34,911 nt of DNA from Priapulus caudatus (lineage: Eukaryota > Priapulida > Priapulimorpha > Priapulimorphida > Priapulidae). Positions 32,622 to 34,911 of the stretch are shown piece by piece (the first letter of the stretch is position 1; the number at the start of each line of letters is the position of its first letter). The DNA is taken from positions 68,239-103,149 of the forward strand of contig NW_014577497.1 of assembly GCF_000485595.1 (NCBI RefSeq). The letters are read 5' to 3'. The notes under the pieces were generated by a model. That model made no database searches. It saw nothing but the letters and a program-made list of their open reading frames with translations, and was not told the DNA's origin. Both the position numbers and the translations under genes were made by a program.

Positions 32622-34146
32622 TTACGTAGTACAGTAGATTAGAAAAAAGTCGTTCAAAATGTGAAAAAAGTATGAAAATTGGTACACTTGCATACTTTTG
32701 TATGCTCTTTCATTTAAAGAGCAGGACAGCAGCGCGATCAACTAAACTTCGCCGCCATCTGAATTTCAAAAATGGCCGCCCGTCATTTCCTTAAAAAATA
32801 GCGCTATTCTCCGGTTAATAATCTTCGTACAGAAACTTGAAAATTGACTGACGACATAATTTTGGGTTACTATTTCATATACAAAACGGATGCATGTGAT
32901 ACTGAAGGGCGTTTCGGCCACCCATTTTGGATTTCAAATGGCCGCCATAGAAAATTAGAAACTAGCAATATTATCTGTTCACCGGAAGGTATAAGAGACG
33001 TGAAGTTTGCAGACGTGGCGAGATTAATGAATGGAAAAACACGCATTTAATCGTGAGTTCTAAACACCATTTTCAACGTGCCGTTCTTCCAAGTAAACAC
33101 GACGTGTAAAGCAATTCAAAACTCACGGGCGGCGCGAGCACGCAACGGCACAAGCCACGGATAACGATAGCTATACGCCCGCGAGAACGCACGCACCACC
33201 TAAGCAGCTAGCTATATAGCCACGAGCAGGCACGCACGATAACAGAAGCTTCATATACGCGCGCGAGCACGCACCCAACATAACAGGAACCTATACGCGT
33301 GCGAGCAGCGCGCAATAACAGGTGACGGCCGCCGCGAACGAACGAACGCACATAAGCAGGTGATATCGCCGCGAGAAACGGCACGAGCACTACAGATAGA
33401 CACCCGCGAGCAGCACGCAACATAACGCAGATAGCTATACATATCGGGCGCGCGAGCCACGCACGCACATAAACAGATAGCCTTATACGCCCGCAAGAAC
33501 GCACGAATAACAGTACTTTATACGGCAAGCACGCAGCGGCCAGCATACAGAAGCTATTATACGCGCGCGGAAAGCACGCACGCACTGACACATATACATA
33601 TTACGCCGCGAGAACGGCAATCACGCATGCTACACCACTGTCAGTAGGCTATATACGCGCGCGAGCACGCATGCACTAAAAGGTACGCTATACCCGCGAG
33701 AACGCACGCACATAAACAGAAGCTATGATAACTCGCGCGAGCACGCAGCGGGCACATGAAAGGTACGATATACCGCGGCGAGATGCACTGGCACATAACA
33801 GAAAGCTATGTACGCGCGCGAGCACGCACGCAACGACGCGCACAATAGAATAACGATACGCCCGCGACGAACGGCACGCTACGATAAAGATAGGCTTAGC
33901 TATACAGCCGCGAGAACGCATGTTGACGGCACGTACTGTTGTGTCGACGATTAACAGATGCTATAGTAACGCGGGTTCGAGGAAGCACGCACATAACAGA
34001 TACCTATAGCGCGCGCGAGACGGGGGTGCCGTAGAGTAGGAGGTGGTGTGACGGGGGTCACGCACATAACAGAAGCTATATACGCGCGCGAGCTGCCCTA
34101 TCATTTCGTCCAATTTTCACACTTTTTTCACATTTTGAACGATTTT
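32622..34146. repeat. Inverted-repeat-flanked block enclosing a satellite
   Basis: A 33-bp stretch at 32650-32682 (TCGTTCAAAATGTG, AAAAAAGTATGAAAATTGG) recurs as reverse complement at 34110-34142 with one or two mismatches. Weaker similarity (TAGTACAGT) extends outward. Between them are AAATGGCCGCC words (32772-32782 and 32935-32948) and the degenerate satellite. This may be one transposable element of about 1.5 kb; no target duplication was found. Confidence 0.55.
33120..34092. repeat. Degenerate satellite of about 38-40 bp
   Basis: Roughly 25 noisy copies of a unit resembling ACGCACATAACAGAAGC followed by TATATACGCGCGCGAGCACGC. Unit length varies by indels. The Arg/Ala/Cys-rich minus-strand frames are by-products of the repeat. 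Confidence 0.85.
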
Positions 34147-34800
34147 GATGGTATCCTGACCTAACCGACTGTACTAACGTAAAACAATATAATGCAGCAA
34201 TGTATGTGCCACGATAGGAGGAAAATAATATAGGCAAAAGCTTGTGTCACAGGAAAACGTTTTTTACTCAATTGAACCCAACAGTTACAACCCATGAGGC
34301 CACCAGATGACGGGTAGTCTCCCCATCTTGGCATCTCCTCACACTAATTAGCGTATTTCTGATTCGGCGCGCCGCTATTATGGGTTTCGTTCTCAACATA
34401 TATCCGTTATGCTTCCGTCCTGCATTTCTATACCTACATTTCACCGGGGCCGACCGAGACGATGTCCACATCATCGGCTTTTGCCGGTCACCCGACTGAC
34501 GTCGTGGCGAGCATTGCTAATGATATATATTCAGTCGAGAAAGCGCCGGCTCAGAGTGCAAGGATATCTCTCAAGGAGACATATATGTTAAGTGTTTAAG
34601 ACACGCATTATTTAGATCGTGTAGAATCACGATATTATGCCGAATCGCGAATAGACAGAAATAATGGTTGTACTTCGACAAGTCAGTTGGGAAGATTGCG
34701 TCATCAAACCCGCGTTGGTTCAGAGCGTCCTCCTACAGCTGGTTGCAACTGCAGAAACTCCCACTCCTATTTCGTTTCTGTCCACGCTGTTACATATCTT
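34147..34800. other. Non-coding, nothing recognised
   Basis: Short frames at 34268-34591 have no family features. No repeat was seen. Confidence 0.4.
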
Positions 34801-34810
34801 GAACAGTTAC

Positions 34811-34874
34811 ACACGCACGCGCGCACACATGCACGCACGCACGTATACGTGCACACGACACACGCACGCACACA

Positions 34875-34910
<36 letters not shown>

Positions 34911-34911
34911 C
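34811..34911. repeat. CACG microsatellite at the right edge
   Basis: (CACG)n and (CACA)n running to the window end; the last 40 bp are nearly pure CACG. Confidence 0.95.

Noticed and set aside
33208-33921. Arg/Cys/Ala-rich minus-strand frames
   Set aside because: Translations of the degenerate satellite with irregular unit length.

Overview
The window is nuclear DNA of an animal. Coding exons have canonical GT-AG introns with matching phases. Two genes are animal-type: a glutamate dehydrogenase with the regulatory antenna region, and a PX/SH3 scaffold of the Tks (SH3PXD2) family. Around them lie a Penelope-like retroelement, several TIR-bearing MITE-like elements and many microsatellites. 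AT-rich introns beside GC-rich exons and the repeat content suggest a marine invertebrate. The phylum cannot be fixed from this sequence.

Layout. 92-900 (+): 3' end of a Penelope-like element with a GIY-YIG nuclease. 1918-4663 (+): last five coding exons of glutamate dehydrogenase; its 5' exons lie left of the window. 8034-30101 (-): twelve exons of a Tks-type adaptor, 1343 residues in frame. It has most of a PX domain, three SH3 domains and a long proline-rich tail; the N-terminal exon was not found. The two genes converge tail to tail, with candidate poly(A) signals about 320 bp apart. 18399-29375 is an 11-kb intron inside the PX domain that hosts a cluster of rhodanese genes on the opposite strand. 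These are one intact two-domain gene (24887-25807), one internally scrambled copy (19602-20521), and one single-domain paralogue (27184-27726). Both intact proteins start with a signal peptide. The first two genes sit in an imperfect array of three duplicated units with a 10-N assembly gap. 30102-34911 holds only repeats: a MITE, purine-rich tracts, a degenerate satellite flanked by inverted repeats, and a terminal microsatellite.

Most notable observations: (1) the scrambled rhodanese copy consists of six adjacent blocks, each reverse-complemented in place but kept in order; (2) a 64-bp minisatellite next to a Tks exon, whose unit copies the exon's 3' splice site and formally equals a 25-nt exon plus a 39-nt GT-AG intron; (3) a secreted double-rhodanese with the catalytic cysteine in the first domain and none in the second, the reverse of classical TST/MST enzymes; (4) MITE-like elements with readable target-site duplications; (5) an 82-bp perfect palindrome at the edge of the duplicated array. 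The block-inverted copy and the N gap may be assembly problems, and this is stated where relevant.
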